Source: Candidatus Cloacimonas acidaminovorans str. Evry (GTDB lineage: Bacteria > Cloacimonadota > Cloacimonadia > Cloacimonadales > Cloacimonadaceae). Taken from it: 64,000 nucleotides of DNA. The DNA is taken from contig NC_020449.1 in assembly GCF_000146065.2 (NCBI RefSeq), forward strand, positions 2,146,654-2,210,653. The letters run 5' to 3'. Both the position numbers and the translations under genes were made by a program. A model generated the notes under the pieces. The model saw nothing but the letters and a program-made list of their open reading frames with translations. It searched no databases and had not been told where the DNA came from. Shown piece after piece: positions 28,323 through 39,499 of this stretch (the first letter of the stretch is position 1; every line of letters starts with the position of its first letter).

Positions 28323-29831
28323 CTACAATCCTACTGAAAGGTAGAGAGTGCGATTTCCGTTTAGCCAGGATTGTTGCCATTCCGTTTTCAGGTTAATTAC
28401 TTTTCCTTTATAGGTTACTTTGGCAAAGACCCTATCATCCTCACTGGTGGCACAAATGCATCCCTCCGGATTTTCCGTGTCTGTTTCGGGCAGAATAAGA
28501 GAAGTAAGGGTTTGCCAGGTTTTAATTCCAGCAGAAATTTGCCATTTTGTCCTGTGATAGTGAAAAGCGTTTTCCCAATAAAAGCTGTTGTTTCGGCGTT
28601 CAATTTTATCTTCATAATGATAACGGAGCAAAAGAGATAAGGTAAGTTTCGGATTTAATTCGTGGTCTATCTTAAACCGCAAACGATAATGGACAGGAAG
28701 AGTAGCTATATAGCTTGAATCCGTTTCAGTTACGATTTCCTTATCCAGCAGGGTTAACTGTAAATTTATAATGGTATAAGAGGGATTAAAAGTAAGATTG
28801 AATATCCCTCGTGAATTCCAGTTCGGACCTTTAAGGGCATTATTTTTACGCATTAGAGCATAGCGCAAACCGAGGGACATATTTTTCGATAACTGATAAT
28901 CCAAATTCCAGTCAATTTCCCTATTTTCTCCTTGATTGCCTAATAGATAGGGCTTGGCAGCATAAGCAGGCAATTGTTTTCCCTGTCTATAAGAATAACT
29001 GAGTTCCTGAGTAATATAGTTATAAATGAATTTAATGGAGGATTGAAAAGCAATGTTTTCTTCCAGAAGAGCTGTTTCTGCAGATAAAACATAGTTTTCC
29101 CCGGTTGTTTTAGCCGAAATTGAGTAAGCATTCAGATTTTTTACCCAAAGCGTATCGGCAAAGTCCCGATCGTAATTCTGGTTATAAGCCAACAAGGCAA
29201 AATTATTGTTTTTATAGTGATACTCCAGTCCTCCGGCGATAATTTCTTCCTGAACGGAAGTTTTCTCGGACTGAACCGATTTATAAAGTGACCCGATTTT
29301 GCCTTCTTTCAGAGAAGCATTGCGCTTTTGACCGGAAGCCATAAAGAAAGCGGAAAAATTGTTTACCCGCCAAATAGCTCCTGTTCCAAAAGGAGAAAAG
29401 GAAGCAGGATGCCCTGCTCGGTTTATAGCAAAAAGGGAATTTCCTCCGCTTTTTTTCAGAATAGTTCCCCTACCAAAAGCAGGACGAAAGGAACCAAAAT
29501 GAATTTCCGAGGGATTGTTTTTAGAAGGTATAGCCGATAGCTGGAAATTGGCATAAAGGTCTGAATTTTCCTTTTTATAAAGATTAAAGTTAAAGCGCAT
29601 ATCTTTCTGGCGGAATTGAAGATTTGCCAGTCCATTAGCAAAGGTCTCCTGATATTTTGTCCGGCTCTGAAGGTCTACCTTATGCTTTCCTGTTTCCAGT
29701 TCCGTGTAAAGTTGATTCAGCCAGTTATCTTCCAAGGTTTCGGATTCCAGCTCCGGTATTTCTTCTATTTGGCTAAATATAGGAACACAGCAAAAAGTAA
29801 AGAGGACAAGAAAACAGCCAAAAACCTTCAC
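28323..29831 (-). CDS. Predicted outer-membrane beta-barrel protein
   Basis: A 502-aa exported protein. Signal peptide of about 20 residues ends VPIFSQ. The rest is a series of alternating hydrophobic/polar strands with aromatic girdle residues (YHYKNNNFALLAYNQNYD, YRLRFKIDHELNPKLTLSLLLRYHYED) and ends in a strand terminating LYLSVGL, as in integral outer-membrane barrels. I do not recognise a named family. It overlaps the gene upstream (29828-30607) by four bases (ATGA), so the two are translationally coupled and probably work together in the outer membrane. Confidence 0.7.
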   Translation of the reverse strand: MKVFGCFLVLFTFCCVPIFSQIEEIPELESETLEDNWLNQLYTELETGKHKVDLQSRTKYQETFANGLANLQFRQKDMRFNFNLYKKENSDLYANFQLSAIPSKNNPSEIHFGSFRPAFGRGTILKKSGGNSLFAINRAGHPASFSPFGTGAIWRVNNFSAFFMASGQKRNASLKEGKIGSLYKSVQSEKTSVQEEIIAGGLEYHYKNNNFALLAYNQNYDRDFADTLWVKNLNAYSISAKTTGENYVLSAETALLEENIAFQSSIKFIYNYITQELSYSYRQGKQLPAYAAKPYLLGNQGENREIDWNLDYQLSKNMSLGLRYALMRKNNALKGPNWNSRGIFNLTFNPSYTIINLQLTLLDKEIVTETDSSYIATLPVHYRLRFKIDHELNPKLTLSLLLRYHYEDKIERRNNSFYWENAFHYHRTKWQISAGIKTWQTLTSLILPETDTENPEGCICATSEDDRVFAKVTYKGKVINLKTEWQQSWLNGNRTLYLSVGL

Positions 29832-30607
29832 CAGGCAGAGCCCAAATCCACAATATGAGTTAAATCAAGTTCCGTATGAGTGCGCACAGCATACATCAAA
29901 TTCACTTTACCTATCAGCACTTTCAGTCCCAGTCCAAAACGCGCGGGTTCACTTTGCCAGGAACTTTGAATTATTAAGGGTTTTGCTATGGCAAGAGAAG
30001 TTGCCAGAGAATAACTATCCTTTTCCTTGGGTCTAAAGGAATAAGATGTAGCAAAGGAGGAATTTTCATTGGCGTTAAAATTGGCAGAAAGGGTAAATGT
30101 CCTTTCTTCCGTGCGGATATTATTACAGCGTATTTCGCTTCCGAACCTTTTATTCTGAAAAGAAAGAGCAAAATCGTTATCCCAGGTATACCAGCTTTGG
30201 TCTGCTATTTTTTCGTAGATTAAATGCTGAGTTGCACCTATGCGAAAAAAGGAAAAACTTGTGCTTAAAGCCAAATATTCATTTTGCCAACGATAATCCG
30301 AATGCGCCAGATAGTCAATTCCCGTAGCTACTATCAATGGTTTTACGAGAAAGGCACTATGCAATCCATAAACATTGATATCGCTTATGCCAAATGGTTG
30401 ATGCCAACTAAAACAAATTCCGCTTTCCCCAATTACGGGAGAAAGAGTATAATCCGCAGGTGAAGCCGATAACATAGTGATTCCTGATAAGGCATTAGCA
30501 GAAGCAGAATTTTCCGTTGTTAGAGAAAACAGGAAAGGGTTGGAACAAAACAGGATAAAAGTTACGCTCAGGATGTGAATATATTGTTTTCCCGTTTTGA
30601 ACCACAT
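29828..30607 (-). CDS. Predicted outer-membrane or surface beta protein
   Basis: A 259-aa exported protein with a hydrophobic signal region (HILSVTFILFCSNPFLFSL) followed by beta-strand-like segments with an alanine/glycine-rich first strand (SASANALSGITML) reminiscent of PorV/PorQ-like barrels. No enzyme motif is visible. It is the 5-prime partner of the 502-aa barrel with a four-base overlap. Another in-frame start could be used, but none is marked by a clear ribosome site. Function unknown. Confidence 0.65.
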   Translation of the reverse strand: MWFKTGKQYIHILSVTFILFCSNPFLFSLTTENSASANALSGITMLSASPADYTLSPVIGESGICFSWHQPFGISDINVYGLHSAFLVKPLIVATGIDYLAHSDYRWQNEYLALSTSFSFFRIGATQHLIYEKIADQSWYTWDNDFALSFQNKRFGSEIRCNNIRTEERTFTLSANFNANENSSFATSYSFRPKEKDSYSLATSLAIAKPLIIQSSWQSEPARFGLGLKVLIGKVNLMYAVRTHTELDLTHIVDLGSAW

Positions 30608-30642
30608 AGCATTAACACTTTAGCTGATAAGCTGTTATGGGC

Positions 30643-31746
30643 TCAATACAGGTTTACTTCGCTCTCCGGATCAAAGAAATGTGCCTTAGCCATATCAAAA
30701 GTAACGCTAAGGTCTTGTCCCATTTTAGGTAAGTCCTTAGGATCAAAACGCGCCGTATATTCGTTATTTGCTGTAGTTAAAACAACATGATATTCATTTC
30801 CCAAGGGTTCTACAAAATCCACTTTAGTAATAAATTTCTGGGGTGATTCAGCCATAGCGTCAAAACGGGAATCGTAGATATCTTCAGGTCTGATGCCCAT
30901 AATAATATCCTTATTTGCGTAATTTTGGAGAACTTCTGCCTGGCGAGGGGTAAGTTTCAGCTGATAATCTTCACTATCAAAATACAAATCACTTTCTTTT
31001 CTAATCAATTTGCCTTTCGTCATATTGATGGCAGGACTGCCAATAAAGCCGGCAACAAACATATTTGCAGGATTATTATAAATATTTAAGGGGGTATCTA
31101 TTTGCTGAATAACACCATCTTTCATAACTACAATGCGGTCTGCCATAGTCATTGCTTCCACTTGATCGTGCGTAACATAAACCATAGTATTGCCAATAGT
31201 ATGATGCAATTTAACAATCTCTGCCCGCATTGCCACACGCAATTTGGCATCCAGATTGGAAAGGGGTTCATCAAATAAAAAGACCTTCGGATTGCGAACT
31301 ATGGCTCTTCCAACGGCAACACGCTGTCTTTGACCCCCGGAAAGTTGACCTGGTTTTCTTTTCAGGAGTGATTCTATGCCCAATAATTTTGCCGCGTCAT
31401 AAACAATTCTCTTTATATCTTCTTTGGGAATATGCCTCATTTTAAGAGCAAAAGCCATATTATCAAACACCGTCATATGCGGATAGAGAGCATAATTCTG
31501 AAAAACCATAGCAATATCTCGTTCTTTGGGAGGCACATTATTAACCAAAACATTGCCAATATAAATCTCCCCGGAAGAGACCTCTTCCAAACCAGCTATC
31601 ATTCTTAAAATTGTGGTCTTTCCACAACCGGAAGGACCTACAAGAACTATAAATTCCTTATCTTCCGCAGTAAAAGTTACATCTTTAACAGCATGAACAC
31701 CATTATCAAAATATTTATTCAGGTTTTTTACGGTAACCTTAGCCAT
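30643..31746 (-). CDS. ABC transporter ATPase, UgpC/MalK/MsmK type
   Basis: A 367-aa ATPase that energises sugar or sugar-phosphate importers. Walker [11 protein letters not shown]-loop ([16 protein letters not shown]), signature [14 protein letters not shown], Walker [17 protein letters not shown] and the switch His ([15 protein letters not shown]) are all present, with the C-terminal TOBE/OB regulatory domain of the MalK group ([11 protein letters not shown]). No permease or substrate-binding protein is nearby, so it may be a shared ATPase serving several transporters, as known for MsmK/MsiK. Good Shine-Dalgarno AAAGGAG. Confidence 0.95.
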   Translation of the reverse strand: MAKVTVKNLNKYFDNGVHAVKDVTFTAEDKEFIVLVGPSGCGKTTILRMIAGLEEVSSGEIYIGNVLVNNVPPKERDIAMVFQNYALYPHMTVFDNMAFALKMRHIPKEDIKRIVYDAAKLLGIESLLKRKPGQLSGGQRQRVAVGRAIVRNPKVFLFDEPLSNLDAKLRVAMRAEIVKLHHTIGNTMVYVTHDQVEAMTMADRIVVMKDGVIQQIDTPLNIYNNPANMFVAGFIGSPAINMTKGKLIRKESDLYFDSEDYQLKLTPRQAEVLQNYANKDIIMGIRPEDIYDSRFDAMAESPQKFITKVDFVEPLGNEYHVVLTTANNEYTARFDPKDLPKMGQDLSVTFDMAKAHFFDPESEVNLY

Positions 31747-31818
31747 TATTACTCCTTTTGTGTTTACTCAAAGCAGGTAATAGGGAAATATGTCAAGAGA
31801 GAAATTATTGCTATTATT

Positions 31819-33519
31819 CTAACAGTTATTATCCGTAGCTCCAGTAGGTGATTGATAGAGTTCAACCCGGTTGCGTCCATTAGTTTTTGCCACATAACAT
31901 GCTTGATCTGCACAAGCAATACATTTGGCGAGGTTTTTGGGCTGAGAGGAAATATGAAAATCACAGGCAATTCCGATGCTAATTGTGAAAGTAATAATCT
32001 GATTGTTGTAATCAAAGGAATATGCCTCAATTTTTTGGCGGAGGTCTTCCATAATGGAATAGCTTAATCTCTGGTCGGAATCAAAAAGAATAACTAAAAA
32101 CTCATCACCTCCATAACGGATAACAACATCACTTTTACGGAACTCGGAATTGAGAATACGAGCCAGTTCTTTCAACACAAAATCCCCTGCCAAGTGACCG
32201 TAATTATCATTTACCAGCTTGAAGAAATCAATATCTATCATACTGAAACAAACAGGAACATTATGACGAGCCGCTAAAATTACCATTTGAAAGAGGTTTC
32301 CTTCCAAGTATCGTCTATTTCTTAAGCCGGTTAAGCTATCGGTTAAAGAAAGTTCACCCACTTTCTCATAGAGTTCTTCAATTTTATAGAAGTTTGCTTG
32401 TAAGCTCTCTACATAAGCATTATTCTGTAAAGATGCCTGATTGCTGAGTTCCTTGATGCGACTTTCCAGATAGGGAATGGCTTTATAAAAACGCAAAGGA
32501 TCAAGGTGTTCTCGCATAAAGCGGGAAAGATGGAGAAAAGAATCCCAGCTTTTATGCAAAAAGTAATTGGAATATTGATAATTCTGAATGGAATCCTTGA
32601 AATTGGAAAGCACACCACAGTTATAGTATCCGGCAAAAAAATAAAGCGTATGAAGTTGTTGAACATTCAGCATTGAAACAGGATATTTAATCAGTATCCG
32701 TTGATATTCTATCTTTTCCACGGAAGGCACAAGACGGTCTTCCATTGAAAACAATTCATACAATACCATTGCCGTGTTCAAGGATTTCTGTTCTAAAAGG
32801 TAATCCTTAATTCTCAGCAATAAGGTTTTCTTGATGATATTCTGCTTAAACCAGTTAATAGAAATAAGCCAACGGATAATAAAATTGATGGCGCTATCAC
32901 TGCTATCCCTTATATATACTTCTAAAATCAGGTTTAACTGCGTCTCCAAAAGCTCGGTAGGTTTATTTTGATGACGATAGATTCGGGTTTGGGAAAGCTG
33001 GAATAAAGCCCAAAGCTCAAGATGTTTATTTTCTTCAACAGGTTCCAGTTCTTCCAGCAGTTCTTCCGCATTCCCAAAATCCCCGTTTTCCGTTAAAAGA
33101 TAAAGCAACTGAAGGCGATTAAAGATATTCATTAATTCCGGTTCGCTTTCCTTATGGTCATTCATAATCTTTTGCACATAAGGATAATAGGGCGAATCCT
33201 CTGTTACGGGACAATGACTTAGAAAACTAAGAAAATGATAAAACTCACTTTCCTGTGTTGATTTCAGCTCCAGGAAATAATCCAGCAGATATTCAATAAG
33301 CAGACCGGAAAATTCACTGAAAAGCTGATTATCCAGGTTCCCTGAACAGGCAGGAATCACTATATCCGCAATCTTTTCTATAATTAGCAGACGGCTGTCC
33401 TCATTTGCCAAAATCAAATCGTGAACTAATTTCTTCAGCTTATTACGAGTATCCTGTTCCACATTTGTGAACAGGGAAATATTGTAAATATGAGGTTGGC
33501 TATTTTTTTGGGGGTTCAT
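31819..33519 (-). CDS. Diguanylate cyclase with helical-repeat sensor region
   Basis: A 566-aa protein from the preferred start (the ATG at 33555 would add 12 residues). The N-terminal ~390 residues are alpha-helical with TPR-like character and no membrane segment. The C-terminal GGDEF domain has an intact RYGGDEF active site, and RKSD five residues before it is a canonical c-di-GMP inhibitory I-site. It makes c-di-GMP from two GTP in the cytoplasm. The start overlaps the ftsB-like gene by 20 bases, placing it at the end of the purA operon. Confidence 0.9.
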   Translation of the reverse strand: MNPQKNSQPHIYNISLFTNVEQDTRNKLKKLVHDLILANEDSRLLIIEKIADIVIPACSGNLDNQLFSEFSGLLIEYLLDYFLELKSTQESEFYHFLSFLSHCPVTEDSPYYPYVQKIMNDHKESEPELMNIFNRLQLLYLLTENGDFGNAEELLEELEPVEENKHLELWALFQLSQTRIYRHQNKPTELLETQLNLILEVYIRDSSDSAINFIIRWLISINWFKQNIIKKTLLLRIKDYLLEQKSLNTAMVLYELFSMEDRLVPSVEKIEYQRILIKYPVSMLNVQQLHTLYFFAGYYNCGVLSNFKDSIQNYQYSNYFLHKSWDSFLHLSRFMREHLDPLRFYKAIPYLESRIKELSNQASLQNNAYVESLQANFYKIEELYEKVGELSLTDSLTGLRNRRYLEGNLFQMVILAARHNVPVCFSMIDIDFFKLVNDNYGHLAGDFVLKELARILNSEFRKSDVVIRYGGDEFLVILFDSDQRLSYSIMEDLRQKIEAYSFDYNNQIITFTISIGIACDFHISSQPKNLAKCIACADQACYVAKTNGRNRVELYQSPTGATDNNC

Positions 33520-33823
33520 CTTCTTTTGCCGGGACGAAACGAAAAACGGTTTCATCAGGTTTAGTCAGCCCAAAATTCTCCCGTGCAGCTTTTTCAGCGG
33601 CTTCGGGGTCGGTCTTTAAGCGTTCATTTTCTTGTGCTAAACTATCATTTTGAGCTTTGAGGATGGAGGTTTCTTTTTCCAGCTGTTCTACCCGGCGTTT
33701 CAATTTCCAGGTATTCAGAAAGCTGTTATTAGCTAAAAATAGAATCCAGATTATCAACAGGACTATTATTGCCCAAAAGGCAAAACGCAAAGTAGGACTA
33801 AGCTTTTTCGTTTTAGATTTCAT
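33500..33823 (-). CDS. FtsB/DivIC-like septum formation initiator
   Basis: A 107-aa single-pass protein: short cytoplasmic N-terminus, membrane helix FAFWAIIVLLIIWILFLA (about 14-31), then a coiled coil (RRVEQLEKETSILKAQNDSL) and the NFGLTKPDETVFRFV segment typical of FtsB/DivIC. Such proteins join FtsL and FtsQ in the divisome. It overlaps the DUF362 gene by one base (TAATG) and the diguanylate cyclase by 20, so it is firmly embedded in the operon. Confidence 0.85.
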   Translation of the reverse strand: MKSKTKKLSPTLRFAFWAIIVLLIIWILFLANNSFLNTWKLKRRVEQLEKETSILKAQNDSLAQENERLKTDPEAAEKAARENFGLTKPDETVFRFVPAKEDEPPKK

Positions 33824-34947
33824 TATACACCTAACCTTGCCAGTAATGATTTTTTAATGTCTATTGCCTGATAGGGACAGAGTTCATGACAACAGAGACA
33901 TTTAATACACTGCTCTTTATGAATATAGGGCTTGGTATCATTTTGCCAGGAAATAGCTTTTACCGGACAGCTCTTTACGCATATTCCACATTGTTTACAG
34001 CGTTCACTTACCGCAGGATAAAAGTAATACACTTTCCGAAATGCTTTACGAGCAATATCGGGAACATATTTCAGCGTTTTCTGGATTACTTTTACGCTGT
34101 TTATATCCGCATCAGGTATTCTGTAGTTGCGGAAAGAAACAGGAATTTTAATCTGTGAGGGTAAAATGCCATCCATAATCAAAGCGGAACTTAAATAGGG
34201 AACATCTTTTAGCTGAAAACCCATTATGCGTGATGCTACATAATCCAATGCAGGAATGGAAGTTGAACCGAAAAGAAGTCCAAAATGATGTGGCTTCCCT
34301 GCAGAAGGTCCGTTGCCATCCATACCTGTAATACCGTCAATTATGCTATAGGTTATCCGGTTGCCAATTACAGCATACAAAGCGGTAAGCATAGCGGCAA
34401 AACTATTAGTATCGGGATATAAACGATGATATTCACTTTTCGCCAATCCCGGAACAAAGCCGAAAAGATTTTTCAGAGCTCCTGTGAATGCGGTTAATTG
34501 ATGGGTCTTATATTTGCCTACATTGATAACGATTCCACATTGGAACAGAGCTTCGCTAACCTTTATGTTAATATCCTTATAGCTTAATTCTCTAAAGCCC
34601 AATGTAGAAAAATTGACTACTTTAAGATGATATTTTTCTGCCAGAGAAGAAAATCCGCAGGTTTGCCAGACAGTTTCAAAAGCAACAGAATTACCTGGAC
34701 TGTCACCAAACCAAATCTCTTTTTTCCTGTCCAGAAAATAACGAATAATTGCTTCCAGCACTATAGGATGTGTAGTTACGGCTCTTTCGGGAGGATAAGC
34801 TCCCAAGGCATTGGGTTTAATTAATACCCTTTTACTATGATTTATTTTAGGGCTTTTTATTTCCTTGAAGAAATCGGCTACTGCCTCTTCTATAACAGGT
34901 AAATCGTAGGAGTCAATTCTGCGAATTTCTACTGCCGGTTTATTCAT
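33823..34947 (-). CDS. DUF362 protein with two 4Fe-4S clusters
   Basis: A 374-aa protein: the DUF362 domain (VLIKPNALGAYPPERAVTTHP, GIVINVGKYKTHQLT) is followed by a bacterial ferredoxin domain with CKQCGICVKSCP and CIKCLCCHELCP, ligands for two 4Fe-4S clusters. DUF362-ferredoxin proteins are common in strict anaerobes; their reaction is not established to my knowledge, and an electron-transfer role is inferred. It overlaps the outer-membrane protein gene by eight bases. Confidence 0.9.
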   Translation of the reverse strand: MNKPAVEIRRIDSYDLPVIEEAVADFFKEIKSPKINHSKRVLIKPNALGAYPPERAVTTHPIVLEAIIRYFLDRKKEIWFGDSPGNSVAFETVWQTCGFSSLAEKYHLKVVNFSTLGFRELSYKDINIKVSEALFQCGIVINVGKYKTHQLTAFTGALKNLFGFVPGLAKSEYHRLYPDTNSFAAMLTALYAVIGNRITYSIIDGITGMDGNGPSAGKPHHFGLLFGSTSIPALDYVASRIMGFQLKDVPYLSSALIMDGILPSQIKIPVSFRNYRIPDADINSVKVIQKTLKYVPDIARKAFRKVYYFYPAVSERCKQCGICVKSCPVKAISWQNDTKPYIHKEQCIKCLCCHELCPYQAIDIKKSLLARLGV

Positions 34948-36112
34948 TTAGATGAATTTCCCTCTTCCGGAATATATAATTTAAATAGAAACAAAGGGAG
35001 AGATTTATCTGGGTTTTATTCACATCTCCCAAAATAACTTGCATCGCAGAGAGATTAAATATACCATTTTTAAAACGATAACTTAAGCCCGCAGTTAAAG
35101 AATGCTGTGCATTATCTTCAATGAAAACTGCCTGCGGAACTGTATTCCAGGCATAACTGGTATCAGGATTAACAACATTTTGAGCCAAACGAATCATACC
35201 GCTGTAAACATTGGAAGTAAAATGATAGCCAAGACGGTAAACTAATTTATCGCTCATTTTTTCCAAACCGGCTTTGAAAGTAAAACGATCATTAAAACTA
35301 TCACAAATATCGCTTGTTTGTTCCCATTCGGCTTCTGTGGAAATGGTAAATTCCGGTTTCACAAATTCAATTCCGCCTGTAAGCCAAAGAGGCATTTTGA
35401 AATCGTAGTTGGCGCATTTCAAATTCCAGCCAAATTTGGTAGCTGGCATCATACTGAAGCCAATATTAGCAGAACCAAGCTGATATATAATTCCGGGCTG
35501 AAGGCGCAAATGATATTGGGAATCCCTTATGCGTTCATAACTTCTTAAAAATATGGGGTCATCTATATAATGGAATTGATTGTGCAAATTCAAACCCAAA
35601 TGCAAAGGTCCGTTATGAAAAGCAATAAGAGCAGTTGCCTGATGAAGATTATAAACAGGAAAACGCTGAATTAAATCTGCTCCCTGATTGATAAAAAAGG
35701 AATAATCATCAAGGGTAATAGATTTAGGCAAATTGTAAAGCACACCAAGGGAAAATTTGTTCTCCAAGGCAAAACTTAAACCCAAAAGCCCCAAAGGAAA
35801 AGGAGAAGTGTAATTAGCATAAAGGGGATAACCCTCTGCCTCCAAGGATGGTTTAATATTCATTTCAATGAAAAACTTAACTGAATCGGGTAAAACGGAA
35901 GCAGGATTTAAAAAAGCATTATCTAAACCGCCTAAAACTGAAACACCCGTATAACCTCTTCCTGCAGAAGTTGAGCCGATATAATTCCGACTAAAGCTAT
36001 CATAAAAAGGATTGCTGAATTGAGGAAGCAAAAGATATAAGGAATCAGCTTGAGCCATCAAAAAAATAGCCAGCAGACAAAAAATAGCAGTAAAAAACAA
36101 GCGTTTAATCAT
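34940..36112 (-). CDS. Outer-membrane beta-barrel (FadL/OMPP1-like)
   Basis: A 390-aa exported protein: signal peptide to about residue 20 (LLAIFLMAQA), then STSAGRGYTGVSVLGGLDNAFLNPASV, the glycine/asparagine N-terminal pattern seen in PorV/OMPP1-like barrels, and about a dozen amphipathic strands. The final NLSLCFYLNYIF resembles a closing strand, although charged residues (RKREIHLNE) follow. Function unknown; hydrophobic-substrate uptake or a secretion accessory role is possible. Twelve bases downstream of purA. Confidence 0.75.
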   Translation of the reverse strand: MIKRLFFTAIFCLLAIFLMAQADSLYLLLPQFSNPFYDSFSRNYIGSTSAGRGYTGVSVLGGLDNAFLNPASVLPDSVKFFIEMNIKPSLEAEGYPLYANYTSPFPLGLLGLSFALENKFSLGVLYNLPKSITLDDYSFFINQGADLIQRFPVYNLHQATALIAFHNGPLHLGLNLHNQFHYIDDPIFLRSYERIRDSQYHLRLQPGIIYQLGSANIGFSMMPATKFGWNLKCANYDFKMPLWLTGGIEFVKPEFTISTEAEWEQTSDICDSFNDRFTFKAGLEKMSDKLVYRLGYHFTSNVYSGMIRLAQNVVNPDTSYAWNTVPQAVFIEDNAQHSLTAGLSYRFKNGIFNLSAMQVILGDVNKTQINLSLCFYLNYIFRKREIHLNE

Positions 36113-36124
36113 CTTTCCTTACCT

Positions 36125-37704
<1,580 letters not shown>

Positions 37705-39039
37705 ATGAAGAACTTTCTCACAGTCATTATCCTTCTGCTGTTTGCCTTACCTTTATTGGCAGAGGACTGGTTAACAATTTACAATAATGATCTTTCTTTA
37801 GTTCGCAGCCGTTTTGAGCTAGAGCTGGAAAATGGACGCCAGGATATCAATTTTAGCGATATAACCAGTAGAATAGACCCTTCATCCGTAATTGTTACTG
37901 GAAATGGAATTCGCATAGCGGAGCAGAATTTTGAATACGATTTAGCTGGAAAATGGCAGATTATGGCTAAATATCTGGATAGGGAGGTTCTGATTATCAC
38001 GAAAGACCAATCCAGATTAACCGGAATTCTCAAGTTTTATAGTGACAACAGCATAGGTATTATTGAAAAAGGAACTGAACGCTTATTGGTAATTTCCGAA
38101 AGCGAAACTCAGTGGATTCAGTTAGCTGAATTGCCAGATAATTTTTACACAAAACCAACTTTGCATTGGAGCATAATTGCCTCTAAAAAAGCAAAATATC
38201 CTGTTCAAATGTCTTATTTAACGGGTGGCTTAAGCTGGGATGTTACCTATAACACGGTTTGGGACGAAAAGACATTACAATTTAATTCCTGGGTAACCAT
38301 CAATAACACTTCCGGCAAAGCATTTAACGATGTGATGCTAAAGCTTATTGCGGGAGACATCAACCGGGTTTATTCTGGATTTTATGGAAAAAGAGGCAGT
38401 TTAATCAGTTATGATGCAAGTACAGCACAAGAATCTGCCGCTCCTTCCTTTGAAGAAAAGGCATTTCACGACTTTCATTTATATACTTTAGACCAAAAGG
38501 TCTCCTTTGCCAATAATCAGACAAAACAACTGGAACTTTATCCTCCCAAAAACATTAAAGCTTATGCTGAATATCAATATCCCACCTATGCTGCTAATGT
38601 TAAAAGTATCATCAAATTCAAAAATACTACAGATAACGGTGCTGGAATGCCTCTTCCCAAAGGGATTATCAAGGTATATAAACAAGATAGCGATGGCAAC
38701 CTGGAATTTATAGGTGAGGACAGCATTAACCACACTTCCAGAAATGAAGAGGTCTCTATCAATACCGGAACTGCTTTTGACCTAATTGCCTCTACCCGCT
38801 TGAAAGAACAAACACAAATCTCCAAATATATCACCGAACGTCTCATCCAAATAACTTTAAGGAATAATTCTAATAAAAACAAAACCATTAAAGTAACTCA
38901 CCAACTTTCTCCTAATACCCGCATCGTGGAAGCCGATTATAAATACACTATAGATAGTAACGATAAAGTTACTTTCAGCATTGATATCGCTCCCGATAAA
39001 GAAATAGTATGGACTTTTAGAGAACGTAGCGAGTATTAA
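37705..39039 (+). CDS. DUF4139-domain exported protein
   Basis: A 444-aa protein with a signal peptide (NFLTVIILLLFALPLLA) followed by a beta-rich domain matching the DUF4139 pattern: LTIYNNDLSLVRSRFELELENG near the N-terminus, SYLTGGLSWDVTYN and VTINNTSGKAFNDVMLKLIAGDI mid-protein, and a final immunoglobulin-like segment ending DIAPDKEIVWTFRER. Such proteins are predicted periplasmic or secreted; no biochemical role is known to me. AAGGAG precedes the ATG. An Hsp20 gene follows after 19 bases, suggesting co-expression. Confidence 0.85.
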   Translation: MKNFLTVIILLLFALPLLAEDWLTIYNNDLSLVRSRFELELENGRQDINFSDITSRIDPSSVIVTGNGIRIAEQNFEYDLAGKWQIMAKYLDREVLIITKDQSRLTGILKFYSDNSIGIIEKGTERLLVISESETQWIQLAELPDNFYTKPTLHWSIIASKKAKYPVQMSYLTGGLSWDVTYNTVWDEKTLQFNSWVTINNTSGKAFNDVMLKLIAGDINRVYSGFYGKRGSLISYDASTAQESAAPSFEEKAFHDFHLYTLDQKVSFANNQTKQLELYPPKNIKAYAEYQYPTYAANVKSIIKFKNTTDNGAGMPLPKGIIKVYKQDSDGNLEFIGEDSINHTSRNEEVSINTGTAFDLIASTRLKEQTQISKYITERLIQITLRNNSNKNKTIKVTHQLSPNTRIVEADYKYTIDSNDKVTFSIDIAPDKEIVWTFRERSEY

Positions 39040-39058
39040 ACAAAAACGGAGTTTTGCT

Positions 39059-39499
39059 ATGCGTGAAAAAATATTTTCCAACATCGTTGGAATTCAACGA
39101 GAAATGCTTAAATTGCTGGGAGAGGTTTCTGCCTTAACTAATAGTCCCTTAGCCATTGAAAATGCCATAGACGATGTTTGGCATCCCAAATGTGATGTCT
39201 TTCAAACAGATACAGAGTGGATTGTGATTGCCGAACTGGCTGGAGTGGAAAAGGATGAAATAAGCGTTTCAATTTCTCCTGAATACCTCAGAATTAGCGG
39301 AAATAGGGGTTTCCCCAATTCCAATACAACCGTTTGCTACTATAATATGGAGATTGAAACCGGAAGGTTTGACCGGAAGATATTCTTTCCGGATTTGAAC
39401 ATTGATAAGGATAACCCTAAAATTACCTATATCAACGGAATTCTAAGAATTGCCTTTAACCTGGCACCCATTGTGGAAAGGATTATTCCCGTGCAATAA
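39059..39499 (+). CDS. Hsp20/alpha-crystallin small heat-shock protein
   Basis: A 146-aa small chaperone. The alpha-crystallin domain runs from PKCDVFQTDTEWIVIAELAGVEKDEISVSISPEYLRISGNR to GRFDRKIFFPDLNIDKDNPKITYINGILRIAF, with the C-terminal I-x-I/V-type anchor read as RIIPVQ. Holdase that binds unfolding proteins in the cytoplasm. It is downstream of the DUF4139 gene. No CIRCE or HrcA-type inverted repeat was seen upstream. Confidence 0.92.
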   Translation: MREKIFSNIVGIQREMLKLLGEVSALTNSPLAIENAIDDVWHPKCDVFQTDTEWIVIAELAGVEKDEISVSISPEYLRISGNRGFPNSNTTVCYYNMEIETGRFDRKIFFPDLNIDKDNPKITYINGILRIAFNLAPIVERIIPVQ

